The translations under genes were made by a program, and so were the position numbers. From Acaryochloridaceae cyanobacterium SU_2_1 (lineage in GTDB: Bacteria > Cyanobacteriota > Cyanobacteriia > Thermosynechococcales > Thermosynechococcaceae), in contig JAAUUW010000006.1 of assembly GCA_012030735.1 (NCBI GenBank), positions 1-46,850 on the forward strand: 46,850 nt of DNA. Reading direction: 5' to 3'. Numbering within the stretch: position 1 is the stretch's first letter; every line of letters begins with the position of its first letter. Shown in pieces: positions 1 through 10,480 of the stretch. Under the pieces are notes generated by a model. That model was not told where the DNA came from. It saw only the letters and a program-made list of their open reading frames with translations, and did no database searches.

Positions 1-837
1 GCTGGGACGGCGCTTCAGGATCTGGGTGGGCCTAGGGATATTGATTCTGAGTCTACAGGTTCTGGGGCTTGGACAAAGGGCAAAGGCGGATCCCCAGATA
101 CCTCTACCCTTGAGTGCTGAAGTCCAGACTCAGGTTGATGACTTGTTCCGTCAAGCCTTCACAGCGACGAATCAGGGGGACTATGCACTGGCTGAGCGTT
201 ACTGGACGGAGGCCCTCCAAATTTTGCCTAAGAATCCAGCAGTATGGAGTAATCGCGGCAATGCTAAGGTTGGTCTGGGAAATTTTGCTGGGGCGATCGC
301 AGATTATGATCAAGCTATTGATCTCGCCCCAGATCAGCCCGATCCTTACCTGAATCGGGGCACTGCCCATGAGGGATTAGAGGAATGGGCATTAGCGATC
401 GCAGATTACAATCGCGTCCTCGAACTCGACCCTCAAGATTCTGGGGCCTATAACAATCGGGGTAATGCCCAGGCGGGCTTAGGTAATTGGGAGGCCGCTG
501 GAGCAGATTTTCTGAAGGCTGCCGACATGATGCCTCAGTTTGCCTTTGCCCGAGCCAACTATGCTCTAGCCCTATATCAAACGGGTGATCGGGACCAAGC
601 CATTGTCACCATGCGCAACTTAGTTCGTAAGTATCCTCAATTCCCGGATATGCGGGCTGCATTAACCGCTGCCCTCTGGGCCAAGGGCAAATTGGCGAGG
701 CTGAAAGCAATTGGGTCTCAGCGGTAGGGCTTGATGCACGCTACAAAGACCTTGACTGGCTCGCCAATATCCGGCGGTGGCCCCCTGCCCTAGTGACAGA
801 GATGGAAAAGTTCCTCACCTTATCAGCGCAGGCATAA
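1..837 (+). CDS. TPR-repeat exported protein (5' end outside window, one frame break)
   Basis: Tetratricopeptide-repeat protein. The frame is open to the left edge and reads LGRRFRIWVGLGILILSLQ, a basic n-region plus hydrophobic core of a signal peptide, so the true start probably lies just upstream; GTG at 26 is the first start inside the window. At least three TPR units follow (NPAVWSNRGNAKVGLGNFAG, DPYLNRGTAHEGLEEWA, GAYNNRGNAQAGLGNWE). The frame hits a stop at 725, but one extra G at the GG of 694-695 restores a conserved-looking tail (LGEAESNWVSAVGLDARYKD ... EMEKFLTLSAQA) ending with TAA at 835-837. The next gene starts at once, so the two are probably co-transcribed. Likely a periplasmic or lumenal protein-interaction scaffold; partner unknown. 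Confidence 0.8.
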
Positions 838-1396
838 GTGACGATGCCTCTCAAACCCATCCAGCATGTTTTAACAGAGATCAAAACAACCCAGTGGCAG
901 AAAGAACAAGAGTTTGCCCATCTATTAGATCTATGGACAGAACTGGTCGGAACTGTGGTGGCTGCTCAGGCTCAACCCATTCAGGTGACAGCAGCTAGGG
1001 TTTTGTTGGTGGCTACGGCTAGCTCGGCATGGGCGCAGAACTTGGCCTTTGAGCGCTCACGCCTGCTCATGAAGCTGAATACTACGCTCAAGGAGCCCTT
1101 TACTGATATTCGATTTTCCACCAGTCAATGGTCGCCCCAAAAACGCCGCCATCAAGGGGCGCTGGCCTCACCAAAATCAATCATCTCTCGCCCTGCCCTT
1201 AGATCCATGCCCCCCAACCTATCTTTGGCAGCTGAGATCGATGCCAATTCGGCCTTTGAGCGCTGGTCCCAACGGGTGAAGTCCCAAGCTCGAGGGGAAT
1301 GCTCCTTGCCCAATTTGTGCTTGTCCCACGCCTCAGGCTGAGTTGCAACGCTGGCAAAAATGTAGCTTATGTGCCGTACGCAGCCTGAATGGCTGA
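838..1396 (+). CDS. DUF721 (DciA-like) protein with C-terminal zinc-ribbon tail, one frame break
   Basis: The N-terminal ~90 residues (WTELVGTVVAAQAQPIQV ... SSAWAQNLAFERSRLLMKLN) match the DUF721/DciA-like fold, whose bacterial relatives include replicative-helicase loaders. GTG at 838 directly follows the stop of the TPR gene; ATG at 844 is an alternative. The uninterrupted frame stops at 1341, but reading GGGG at 1293-1296 as GGG continues into CPICACPTPQAELQRWQKCS and LCAVRSLNG, a four-cysteine (CxxC...CxxC) zinc-ribbon tail common in cyanobacterial DUF721 proteins, with TGA at 1394-1396. The gene converges with the GTPase gene on the other strand. DNA binding or a role in helicase loading is inferred from the family only. 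Confidence 0.75.
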
Positions 1397-1417
1397 TGCT
1401 CTCTAGAGAAGGTGATC

Positions 1418-3325
1418 TTAAGCCTGGCTGAGATAGCTTTGGTAGCGATCGCAAAGGGCCTCGGCCTCCACTTGACCCAACCAATATTCCACCAAGCTAT
1501 GGCCAAAGGCCCAGGCATCTTGGGTTATCGAGGGTGAGGTTTCGAGCAATAGGGGCCAGAGGGCCAGAAAGTCAAAACTGGGGTGAAGTTGAGGATCGGC
1601 AATCAGAGCAAATAGCTCATAGCCCATTTGCAACTTACCCATCACCACCGCCGATTGCTCCAAGGGAAGTTGAGCCGCCAAGGCAGTGGCGAGGGCTGGC
1701 GAACCCGTCATCAACGTCGAGATGAACCCCAAGATTGGGCTTTTAAGCAGGGCCGCCAGCCCTTGAGTGGTGCTCATTTGGGCGGCATACTGATCGATGA
1801 TTTTGGCAGCAGTTTGAATCCGAGACTCGCGATCGCGCAAGAATCGTGCCATCCGCCCCTGCTTAGCAGGATCTAGGCATTTGACCAGAGCAAGGGAGAG
1901 ATCCGTTATCCCCCATGCTCGCGATTCTGGGCCTGATCTGCCGTCACCAAGGGCAAAATCGATTCACACCAAGCCCCCAAGGTTTCTTGACGATAGGCAA
2001 CTGCCTCTGCCATCGACTGTTCCTTTGGTCTTCCCCCCCCTTGCCAATCGTAAGGCGGCAGCCATTCTCGCAGAGGACGCAATCGATCCATCTGAGTGAC
2101 GACAGCAATCACCGGTAAATCTGCTGCCTGAGCCTGGATATTTTGCAAAAATCAATATCCATTTGCAAAGCAGGATCAGTCGCAGGGGTCACCAAAAGGA
2201 TCAGATCAACTCGGCTGGCTTGCTTGAGGACCAACTGGCTTAAATCAGAACGGCCAGTCTGCTCATAGCCGGGTGTATCCCAGAGAATCAGCGTTTCATC
2301 CAGAACACTAGTGAGGGTATAGGACTGCAAGGTATCTGTGCTGGGCAATAAATCCACCTCAGCCCGCTGCTGAGAAAAGAGGGTATTGACCAAGCTACTC
2401 TTGCCCGCCCCTGTCCGTCCTACCAGCAACAGTTGCAGAGGAGCTACTGCCACGGGCTCAGCGGGAATTGCAGCGGTGATTTGCTGGCGCAGGGTTTGCA
2501 ATTTCTGCTCGGGAATCTTTGGCTCTAGAGTTTCTAGAGGTTTGGATTGCTCACCGCTATACAAGGCAATGGCCCGCTCCCCTAAGGCTCGCAGGGTTGT
2601 TTCCCGAAGGATCTGACCCAGATTAAGCAATAGCTGTTGGTTTGCCTGATTTCGATAGGGTTCTGTGGTCGTTCGGGTTAAGGCTACCACCGGATTAAAG
2701 ATCCAGCGCGACCAATTCCAAAGCTTGAGAGCCGTCCGAGCTGCGGGTGCTAAGTGACGATAGGTTTCATAGGCTTCATAGGCTTGGCCGACCGTGGCTT
2801 GCCCCAGGGCAGGACCCAATTGTTGCATCCATCGATCCACATCATCGACTGTGCCACGCAATAGACCATAGGCTTGGGGAACGTAGATATTCAGCAAGGG
2901 TCGTTTGGCTGTGGGTGCATAGACATGGGCCACAGCTTCTACGATGGTTTGGCAGCGGCGAAAAATTGTGTCCAGTCTTCCCAAGGCAAGACATCTGTCC
3001 GGGCCGCGATCAAAATCTGTTGAATCTGCGCCTCTGCCTCTTGGCATAAAATTGTCGCTGTTGCTGATCCTGATTTAGCCTGAGGGCTTGGGGAGGATAC
3101 CTCTTGAATAAAGGCGGTGGCGGCTGTTGTGCTGGGATCGAGTGAGCGCAGCCAATGCCCTAAGAGTGATTGCCATGCCCAGCCCCCTAAAATCACCACT
3201 GCCCAGATCCAGCTCAGCCCCCAATGGTGGAGTTGCAGACCCGCCGCTATCCCTAAAAAACCAAGAACGATCAGCACTGGCAAGATTAAAACGACCCATT
3301 GCCATCTCTGCAGAGGGATGATCAT
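1418..3325 (-). CDS. Membrane-anchored Era/dynamin-like GTPase, three frame breaks
   Basis: One protein of about 636 residues appears as four ORF pieces. The N-terminus (MIIPLQRWQWVVLILPVL) has two membrane segments. The central G domain shows G1 GRTGAGKSS, G3 DTPG and G4 TQMD. A helical C-terminal part resembles DUF697-type regions of cyanobacterial GTPases (SLALVKCLDPAKQGRMARFL, STTQGLAALLKSPILGFIST). The pieces join if one base is added in each of three runs: AAAAA 2961-2965, AAAAA 2147-2151 and CCCCC 1910-1914 (plus-strand letters). ATG at 3325 has GGAG upstream. Two small ORFs on the plus strand here are shadows. Probably a membrane GTPase; substrate process unknown. Confidence 0.8.
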
Positions 3326-3327
3326 GG

Positions 3328-3408
3328 CTACTGCTCCTGATCAGGGCTAGAGGCAGTAGCAATGCAGGGTTCGCTATCATAGGAACTGGCTACTGGTGAA
3401 ACATTCAT
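3328..3408 (-). CDS. Possible 26-aa leader peptide before the GTPase gene
   Basis: A short frame, MNVSPVASSYDSEPCIATAS followed by SPDQEQ, has the strongest ribosome-binding site nearby (GGAGGATTACC-ATG). It ends with TAG two bases before the ATG of the GTPase gene, so the two could be translationally coupled. No family is recognised. Because this region holds several single-base errors, it could instead be a displaced N-terminal extension of the GTPase, although its composition (polar, no membrane segment) does not require that. Confidence 0.3.
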   Translation of the reverse strand: MNVSPVASSYDSEPCIATASSPDQEQ

Positions 3409-3501
3409 GGTAATCCTCCAGTGAGGGATGAGTCCCTGCGCCTTTCAATGTATCAGCAGCAGTGAGTTGATGTCACTCGTTCTAGGAGTCAGCAAATCTA
3501 G

Positions 3502-4682
3502 ATGTTGTATCGACGATTTGGACGCACAGAATTACCCATGCCTGTGTTTTCCTGTGGCGGCATGCGCTACCAGCATTCTTGGCAAGATCAACCAGAAACG
3601 GCCATTCCCAAAGAAAATCAAGATAATCTGGAAGCAACCCTGCGACGATCCTTAGCCTTAGGGATTAATCACATTGAAACGGCTAGGGGTTATGGCACCT
3701 CAGAGTTACAGTTGGGCCGATTTTTGTCCCAGTTGCCCCGTTCAGAATTCATCATTCAAACCAAAATTAGCCCCAAGGCAGATCCCAATGACTTTGCCGA
3801 GAGCTTTGCGCAATCGCTGCGCTACTTGCAGTTAGAGGCTGTGGATTTGTTGAGTTTCCATGGCATTAACACCCCCGAGTTGCTGGAGTTCAGCCTGCGG
3901 CCTAGAGGTTGTATGGATCTGGCGCGTCGCTGGCAGGCTGAAGGAAAGGTGCGGTTTATTGGTTTCTCGACCCATGGCCCTACGGATCTGATTGTGCAGA
4001 CCATTACGACGGACCAGTTCGATTATGTGAATTTACATTGGTATTACATCAACCAGAGCAATTGGCCTGCGATCGCAGCGGCTGCCCGTCATGATCTAGG
4101 GGTCTTCATCATCAGCCCCTCCGATAAAGGGGGAATGCTCTACAAACCCTCCCCAACCCTTGTTGACCTGTGCCACCCCTTAAGTCCGATGGTGTTTAAC
4201 GATCTGTTTTGCTTGAGCCATCCTCAAGTTCATACCCTCAGCTTGGGGGCAGCCCAGCCCTCAGATTTTGATGAGCATCTGCAGGTCTTAGACCATCTCC
4301 CTCAAGCGGATCAACTCCTGGCTCCGATTCTGGAGCGCCTAGCAGCAGCTGCGATCGCAGCCCTTGGCAAAGACTGGCTAACCACCTGGGATAGAGGTCT
4401 ACCCCCCCCAGAACAAACACCTGGCAACATCAACATCCCCGTGATTCTCTGGCTGCGCAACTTAGTTCTCGCCTATGACCTCAAGCAATTTGCGCAAATG
4501 CGCTACAACCTTCTCGGTCAAGCAGGCCATTGGTTTCCGGGCCAACAAGCCACAGAGGTCGCCCAATTAGATTTATCAGAATGCCTCAGACATAGCCCCC
4601 ATGCAGCCCAAATCCCGAGGCTATTAGCCGAGACCGATCAGCAACTCAGCCGCCAACCCGCGCAGCGCTATCCCAAAGCTAA
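3502..4682 (+). CDS. Aldo/keto reductase family oxidoreductase
   Basis: NADPH-dependent aldo/keto-reductase fold: the N-terminus MLYRRFGRTELPMPVFSCGG and the active-site region (INHIETARGYGTSELQLGRF) are typical, with a canonical Tyr in GYG. The C-terminal third (RYNLLGQAGHWFPGQQA) belongs to the longer cyanobacterial subgroup. As sequenced the frame runs to 4767 and would overlap the tRNA-Phe gene by about 60 bases, giving a nonsense tail. One missing base near CCC 4657-4659 would end the protein at TAA 4680-4682, just before the tRNA; I prefer this end, but it is tentative. AGGAG lies upstream of the ATG at a rather long distance. Substrate unknown. Confidence 0.8.
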
Positions 4683-4705
4683 GGCCAGGTTGCTTTCTAC
4701 AAAAA

Positions 4706-4778
<73 letters not shown>

Positions 4779-4880
4779 GGGGTTAGTTCCCTTAAACCTC
4801 CGTTATCCTATCGAACTTGCACCCAATTAGCAACCATCAGCAAGATCTTAAACCCAGCTCCCTGGTTGGCCCTCTGTGAG

Positions 4881-6170
4881 TTAAGGCGTAGAGGTTTGCA
4901 GCTTTCCCTTACGGTAAACCAAGACTTGCTGATTCAAAACATCCAAAGCCTTAGCATATTGAGGATCCGCAAGAGTGCCAATTTTCTCGCGATCTTGTGA
5001 CAAAAGTTCTCGCTGCTCCTCCGTTAACTCAACCTTTACATCAGGCTCAATCCCTTTTTTATTGATATCTCTACCACTGGGGGTCAGGTATTTAGCCACC
5101 GTAACAGCTAAGCCAGACCCATCTTCTAAGGGATGAACGGATTGCACCAAGCCCTTGCCAAAGGTTTTAGTGCCAATCACAACTGCACGTTTATTGTCTT
5201 GAAGGGCACCTGCTAGAATTTCACTCGCACTGGCAGACCCACCATCCACTAAAACCACCAATGGTTTATCCGTGAGTCGGTTATTGCCAGAGGTTAATCG
5301 ATCTTCGCCCCCCTTTCGATCCAAAGTCAAGACAATCGTGCCTTGATTCATCCACAACCGTGCAATCTCAGCACTCGAATAGAGCAAACCCCCGGGGTTA
5401 GACCTTAAGTCGAGAATGAACCCCTCCACATTTTTTGCCTTGAGAGATTGGATTGCTGTACGCATCTCTTCGGCGGCATGGCTACTAAACTGGTTGAGAC
5501 GGATATAGCCAACGCCACCCGTGGGGCCAGTCTGATAGGAAAATCGGACGGGATGAATCTCAATTTTGGCCCGCTTGAGCTTAAAGTCTAGTTGCTGCGA
5601 GCCACGCTTAATCTTGAGGACGACATCAGAACCGACGGGCCCCCGAATCAAGCTCACCACGCCATTAATATCCATACCCTGGGTCGATTTATTATCCACC
5701 TTCAGGATCACATCCTTAGAGAGCAATCCAGCCTCAGCGGCGGGACTGCCTTCAATGGGGGAAATAACCGTAATGTCCTTGGTCTTTTCATCCTGCGAAA
5801 TTTGGATACCGACCCCCGTCAACTCACCAGAGGTATCAATTTGCATGCTTTTAAATTGCTCTGGATCCATGAAGCGAGTATAGGGATCACCGAGCTTTTC
5901 TACCATCTCTCGAATCGCTTTATAGGCTTGTTCTTGAGAAGCATAATTACGCTTGAGATAGTCGCTGCGTACTTGCCGCCAATTAAGACCGTTAAAAGTG
6001 CTATCGACATAGTCATGATCGATGACTTGCCAAACTTCATCGACAATCTCCTTGGGGCTTTCCTTAAAGACGGCCCAGCTGGTTTGCCATAAGTTGGCAC
6101 CAATGACCACTACACCAGCACCGACCAACGCTGTTGCACCTAACACTAAGTTGTCCTTAGCAAAAACCAT
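4881..6170 (-). CDS. Carboxyl-terminal processing protease, S41 family (CtpB/CtpC type)
   Basis: Secreted or thylakoid-lumen serine protease with PDZ domain. From ATG 6170 the order is an N-terminal membrane anchor (NLVLGATALVGAGVVVIGAN), helical region, PDZ (GELTGVGIQISQDEKT ... SPAAEAGLLSKDVILKVD) and the S41 core with the catalytic serine in GGSASASEILAGAL and the lysine in GTKTFGKGLVQS. About 429 residues, normal for the family. In cyanobacteria these proteases process precursors such as D1 (CtpA) or lumenal proteins; this one lacks features that would prove D1 specificity. TTG at 6182 is an in-frame alternative start; ATG is preferred. Transcribed towards the tRNA. Confidence 0.9.
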   Translation of the reverse strand: MVFAKDNLVLGATALVGAGVVVIGANLWQTSWAVFKESPKEIVDEVWQVIDHDYVDSTFNGLNWRQVRSDYLKRNYASQEQAYKAIREMVEKLGDPYTRFMDPEQFKSMQIDTSGELTGVGIQISQDEKTKDITVISPIEGSPAAEAGLLSKDVILKVDNKSTQGMDINGVVSLIRGPVGSDVVLKIKRGSQQLDFKLKRAKIEIHPVRFSYQTGPTGGVGYIRLNQFSSHAAEEMRTAIQSLKAKNVEGFILDLRSNPGGLLYSSAEIARLWMNQGTIVLTLDRKGGEDRLTSGNNRLTDKPLVVLVDGGSASASEILAGALQDNKRAVVIGTKTFGKGLVQSVHPLEDGSGLAVTVAKYLTPSGRDINKKGIEPDVKVELTEEQRELLSQDREKIGTLADPQYAKALDVLNQQVLVYRKGKLQTSTP

Positions 6171-6400
6171 AAGCCTACCCAATTGGTTTCGTGAGGCTCA
6201 TCCACCCTAGCATAACTTTAGAGTGAATGAAGTACGCCCACTCTAACACACAGCCTTTGCTGGTCGTGCATCCTAAGCATAAGTTGCCCGACTGGACGAG
6301 GCAAAATTGCTGAAGGAATTATAGTCTGGCAGCAAGACCGCCACAGCCCTTCTTTACCCTAGACCCCGTCCATTTTTCTAAGGACGGCTGAAGGAGGTCA

Positions 6401-8132
6401 TCACTGCTGCCAAGACTGGATTTGTGACTGAGCGGACTCATAGACTCGACTGGCCCTAGGGATTTGGCTAGCAATGGCGATCGCTGCTTGACGGTTACTG
6501 CGTGCTTGACTGCGAGCCAGATCTAATAGGCGCTCTGACCAAGCATCGATCGAGAGTTCGGCTTGAAATCTGAGGGGGGATTCGGGGCTGATTTGGTTAG
6601 CCTGGACAATGGCATTGGCAAGGGCGCTGGGGGTGCCTTGACGGGCTTCGACTTCAGCACTAGTCAACCGTTGTTGATCAATGCTGTTGCCCTCGGATAA
6701 AGCTGCAGCAGGCGGTTTATCCACCGCTGTGATTGAGCCTAGCTGATCTTGCCAATCGGCAATCCGGAGTTGGGCTTCTTGATAGAGGAACCGCTCTGGT
6801 CGAATTTTTGCGCTTCTTTAATTGCAGCTTGCAAACCAGAGCGATTGCCCGATAGGGCCAATTGATCAGCGCGATCCAAAATCGGCTGGTCTTGGCGAGT
6901 TTCAATGCTAGACTGCCATTCCTCAATCTCTTGTTGGGCAACCTCAAATTGATCACTATTGGAGGCCACTTGTTGAGCTTGAGAAACAGCAGAGGTTAAG
7001 TCCTGTAAATCGCCGGTTTTGGCACGAGCTTGAGCTTCTTGAAGGAGCCGCACATTGCCAATTTCGCCTTGCCATCGGGCAATCAATGCCTGGGCCTTCA
7101 GATAGAGAGGCCGATCTGTACCTAGTTTATAGGCTTGTTGAATGGCATCTTCTAGGCCAACAATTGTGCCATTCCAGGCAGAAGTGCTTGCCTGGGCAAT
7201 TTTAGTCAAATCTTGAGCGGCTTGCCATGCTGTTGCTTCTTCGGGAATGAGCTGTAGCGCATCCATGGAGGCACTAAAGTCCCGTCGCTCTAAGGATGTT
7301 TCGGCAATGGCGAGCAGCTTGTCAGCAATGTTGTTTTGCATTTTACGGGCTGACTTAACATAGATACTCTCAGGAATGAGTTCTTGAACAATAGCAAGGG
7401 CCTCTGATAGTGCGTCTAGGCTGCCTTGACGCAGGAGATCTTTAGCATCGGCAAGCTTGCTTTCATCCTTTTGGGCCAGGATAATTTTCTCGGTCATCGC
7501 ATCATATTGGGTGCCTGCCCAATAACGATTGTCAACGTCCAAGAGCTTAACTGTGATCCGATAGGCGGTGCGCCAATCTTCATTATTGAGGGCGGCTTCG
7601 GCTTGGTTATAGATAGTCTCGCCTTCGGCCCAAATGCGCTGCCATCGAGCAATGCGATCTTGGACAAGCTGATAGGCTGTGGTTTGGGCAGGAATTTTTT
7701 GGCAAATTGAATGGCGCGCTCTAGCTTGCCAGCATGGAAGGCTTTTTCTGCGAGATCTAATGCTTGGGTTGACCATTGCTCAATCAAGGGGTTAATGGCT
7801 GATCTCAAGGGATGATGCGCATCGAGGGCATCCACGAGGGCGATCGCAGCAAACAAGTCTTCTAAGGTCTGCTTGCTCGCCAGTTCTTGGGCACAGTAAA
7901 TTCGCAAGGAACCTGAGGCAAAGGGCCAAAAAACTCTTTCACAATGGGGTTTGCCAGCTTGATGGAGCAATAGCTGATAAGAAGAAAAGCCAACGCCGCC
8001 AGAAATAGCGATCGCAACCAAGGCCCAGAGTGGCCAATATCGCAACAGCTTCAATCTTGAACCACCAATGATCCAAGCCGCCTCTTGGCTAGCCTCCACC
8101 TTTAATAAATTGGCATTTGAATCACTAGCCAT
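6401..8132 (-). CDS. Large helical-repeat membrane protein of unknown function, two frame breaks
   Basis: Repaired, this is a single protein of about 577 residues. From ATG 8132 it has a cytoplasmic N-terminus, one membrane segment (YWPLWALVAIAISGGVGF), then a long alpha-helical, Trp-rich repeat region with recurring units of the form A-x(5)-R-x-x-W (ALIARWQGEIGN, QQEIEEWQSS, RIADWQDQ). The frames join by adding one base in TTTTTT 7695-7700 and in TTTTT 6805-6809 (plus-strand letters). The repeats suggest a solenoid scaffold; similar cyanobacterial proteins are often labelled chromosome-segregation ATPase-like without evidence. No catalytic motif is visible. Confidence 0.65.
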
Positions 8133-8457
8133 CGCTGATCCGTTGACACTAAAGGCTGTTGACACTAGAGACTGCGATACTCTAAACCATCTTCTAACTG
8201 ATAAGGCTCTGACTGGGTGGGTCGATTCTAGAGACTGAATCCTATATCTCCCCAAAGCTCAAAGGCAACGCCTGAGGATGGAAGGACAACCTCATCTAAC
8301 TGAATAACCTCCCCAATATTAGCAAATGCACTCTACTCAGCCTCCACCAAAAACCTACCTGCCTGGTTCACCCAAAGTATTTGCCTCTAACTGCAACTCA
8401 ACCCCTGAATTGGCCTACAATTAAGAAGATTTATTAAGACTCCTCGCCACACAATAT

Positions 8458-9360
8458 ATGGCTGATCAACTCATTCGTGCCACCGCTGCCCAAGATGGCA
8501 TCCGCGCCATCAGCGTGCTGACCACCCACCTAACAGAAGAGGCACGGCAGCGACATCAACTCTCCTATGTGGCAACAGCTGCCCTAGGGCGCACTATGGC
8601 CGCTGGACTGATGCTAGCCTCGACCATGAAACAACCCCAGTCTAGAGTTAATATTCGGGTGAAAGGCGATGGTCCCCTACAAGGAATTTTGGTGGATGCT
8701 GGCTTAGACGGCACAGTACGAGGGTATGTCTCTAACCCCACTGTGGAATTACCTCCTAACGACCTGGGCAAACTGGATGTTGGCCGGGCCGTTGGTCGCG
8801 AAGGTTATCTCTACGTTGTTCGAGATTTAGGCCATGGCTATCCCTATTCCAGCACCGTAGAATTAGTCTCTGGAGAAATTGGTGAGGATGTCACCCATTA
8901 TTTAGCAACTTCCGAGCAGACCCCTTCGGCTTTAGCCTTGGGTGTCTTTGTGGGTGCACAAGGGGTGACCGCGGCGGGGGGGCTATTAATTCAAGTCTTG
9001 CCTAAGGCAGCTCGGGATGACGCGCTAATCGCATTGCTAGAGTCTCGTTTATCCCATTTACAAGGGTTTACACCCTTGCTTAAGGCGGGTAAAACCCTGC
9101 CAGAAATCCTGGAGGACTTGTTGGGAGATATGGGTCTTAAACTGCTTCCCCAGCGGCAGTTGGTTCGGTTTCAGTGTCGCTGTTCCCTCGAACGGGTGTT
9201 AGGAGCCCTAAAAATGCTGGGTCAAGCCGAACTCCAAGATATGATTGAGCAGGATGATGGCGCTGAGGCCACCTGCGATTTTTGCGGTGAAGTGTACCAA
9301 GCCACTAGCCATCAACTTGCCCAACTCATTGATGACCTCAATACCAAGACAGGCTCTTGA
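8458..9360 (+). CDS. hslO: Redox-regulated chaperone Hsp33
   Basis: 300-residue Hsp33. The N-terminal chaperone domain is intact (LIRATAAQDGIRAISVLTTH, GYVSNPTVELPP), and the C-terminal redox switch has the four zinc-binding cysteines as CRC (in FQCRCSLERV) and CDFC. Under oxidative stress with unfolding, zinc release and disulfide formation activate the holdase; that mechanism is known for the family. ATG at 8458 follows an AT-rich stretch without a clear Shine-Dalgarno. It stands alone, divergent from the helical-repeat gene. Confidence 0.95.
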   Translation: MADQLIRATAAQDGIRAISVLTTHLTEEARQRHQLSYVATAALGRTMAAGLMLASTMKQPQSRVNIRVKGDGPLQGILVDAGLDGTVRGYVSNPTVELPPNDLGKLDVGRAVGREGYLYVVRDLGHGYPYSSTVELVSGEIGEDVTHYLATSEQTPSALALGVFVGAQGVTAAGGLLIQVLPKAARDDALIALLESRLSHLQGFTPLLKAGKTLPEILEDLLGDMGLKLLPQRQLVRFQCRCSLERVLGALKMLGQAELQDMIEQDDGAEATCDFCGEVYQATSHQLAQLIDDLNTKTGS

Positions 9361-9479
9361 TGTCCAGTGAGTGTCTAGTGTTTCCGTTCAAATTTAAGCT
9401 GCTCAGCAATCCATCAACTTCTGTTCACAACAGTGGGGTCTCTCTCCACCTTGTCCATCCGAATAATAACTTTAAGCCA

Positions 9480-10370
9480 CTACTGAAAAGGAGTAGCGGC
9501 AGGGGTACTCTTGGGAGCAGGAAGGGGCAAAGAAGGGAACTCTGGCGGCAAGATTGAGGGATCAGAAGGCATAGCAGAAGGCTGTGGCCCTGTAATTTCA
9601 TTGGCCTTAGGTTGTGCAGCTATCTCTAAAACCACCACCAGAGTCTCTCCCTCGGGTTTAAGCCATTCTACCTTTTGCACCCATCCATCCTCAGGGGCGA
9701 AGATATCGGGTGTCGCTTTGATTTGTTGATCAAGGGCTTCTAGATCCTTGAGAAGTTGTTTTTTCTGCTGGGCTGAGTTTTGACGCTGTTGAAGCTGGCT
9801 CTGTTGCTGGGTTTTAGTCGCTTGCAATTGTGCGATCGCCGTTGCCAATTCTTGCTGAGCTGAGGTTTTTTCGAGTTCCAACTGAGCGAGTTGTTGACGT
9901 TCTGCGGGTAAATACTTGCGGGCAAATTCTGTATAGGGAGATTGATCCCTATACTTTTGAATGGCAATTTCAGCCTTTTGCAGGCGTTGCTTAGCTTGTT
10001 GAACTGAGGCTGTTTGATCCTTCTGGTTAGCCGCCAGAGCAGGCGCTGTCTCTATCGCTGTAATGGCGGCAATTTCGACCTCAAGCTGCTGACGGCGACT
10101 TTCTAGTTGTTGCCGTTCAGGCGCGCGATCAACCAAAACTTGCCCCGCCAATACAAAGGCTCCCTGAGTCGTCTTCAAGTCTTTTTGATCGGCCAGCTTA
10201 AGTTTTAGCTGAAGGAGCTTTGCCTTGGAAGGAGCAGGACTCGCAATCACTGGAGATTGACTGGCACTGGAAGGGACCGGGGGCTGAGGAGGCGGGGACT
10301 GGAGAGAATGACATCCACCCACAGAAAGAGCTACTAGGCCCAAAACAGTCCAAAGTTTAATCATCATCAT
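9480..10370 (-). CDS. Lipoprotein with coiled coil, HlyD/membrane-fusion-like
   Basis: Lipoprotein signal peptide with lipobox (LGLVALSVGGC), a Pro/Ser-rich linker, a paired coiled coil rich in Q, K and L (about residues 75-215) and a short beta segment after it (DIFAPEDGWVQKVEWLKPEG) that resembles the lipoyl-like domain flanking the hairpin of HlyD-type periplasmic adaptors. The C-terminus is Pro-rich. It therefore looks like a membrane-fusion protein, yet no ABC, RND or TolC partner is adjacent. Divergently transcribed from desB with about 100 bases between. Confidence 0.65.
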   Translation of the reverse strand: MMMIKLWTVLGLVALSVGGCHSLQSPPPQPPVPSSASQSPVIASPAPSKAKLLQLKLKLADQKDLKTTQGAFVLAGQVLVDRAPERQQLESRRQQLEVEIAAITAIETAPALAANQKDQTASVQQAKQRLQKAEIAIQKYRDQSPYTEFARKYLPAERQQLAQLELEKTSAQQELATAIAQLQATKTQQQSQLQQRQNSAQQKKQLLKDLEALDQQIKATPDIFAPEDGWVQKVEWLKPEGETLVVVLEIAAQPKANEITGPQPSAMPSDPSILPPEFPSLPLPAPKSTPAATPFQ

Positions 10371-10480
10371 GTTGGGCTTGAAAAAGCGGTAAAAAAAAGG
10401 CAGATCAATACTTTGATTACGACTTGTTAAGCGATAAGATAGCAGACGGAACAGACAGCTTAAGGACGGATAAAAACTTC

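Noticed and set aside
1152-1484. Minus-strand frame of 110 codons
   Set aside because: It is antisense to the DUF721 gene's conserved parts and has no recognisable product.
5592-6092. Plus-strand frame of 166 codons
   Set aside because: Antisense shadow of the C-terminal processing protease.
9357-9557. 66-codon frame after hslO
   Set aside because: Low-complexity composition, overlaps the end of the lipoprotein gene, no ribosome-binding site.
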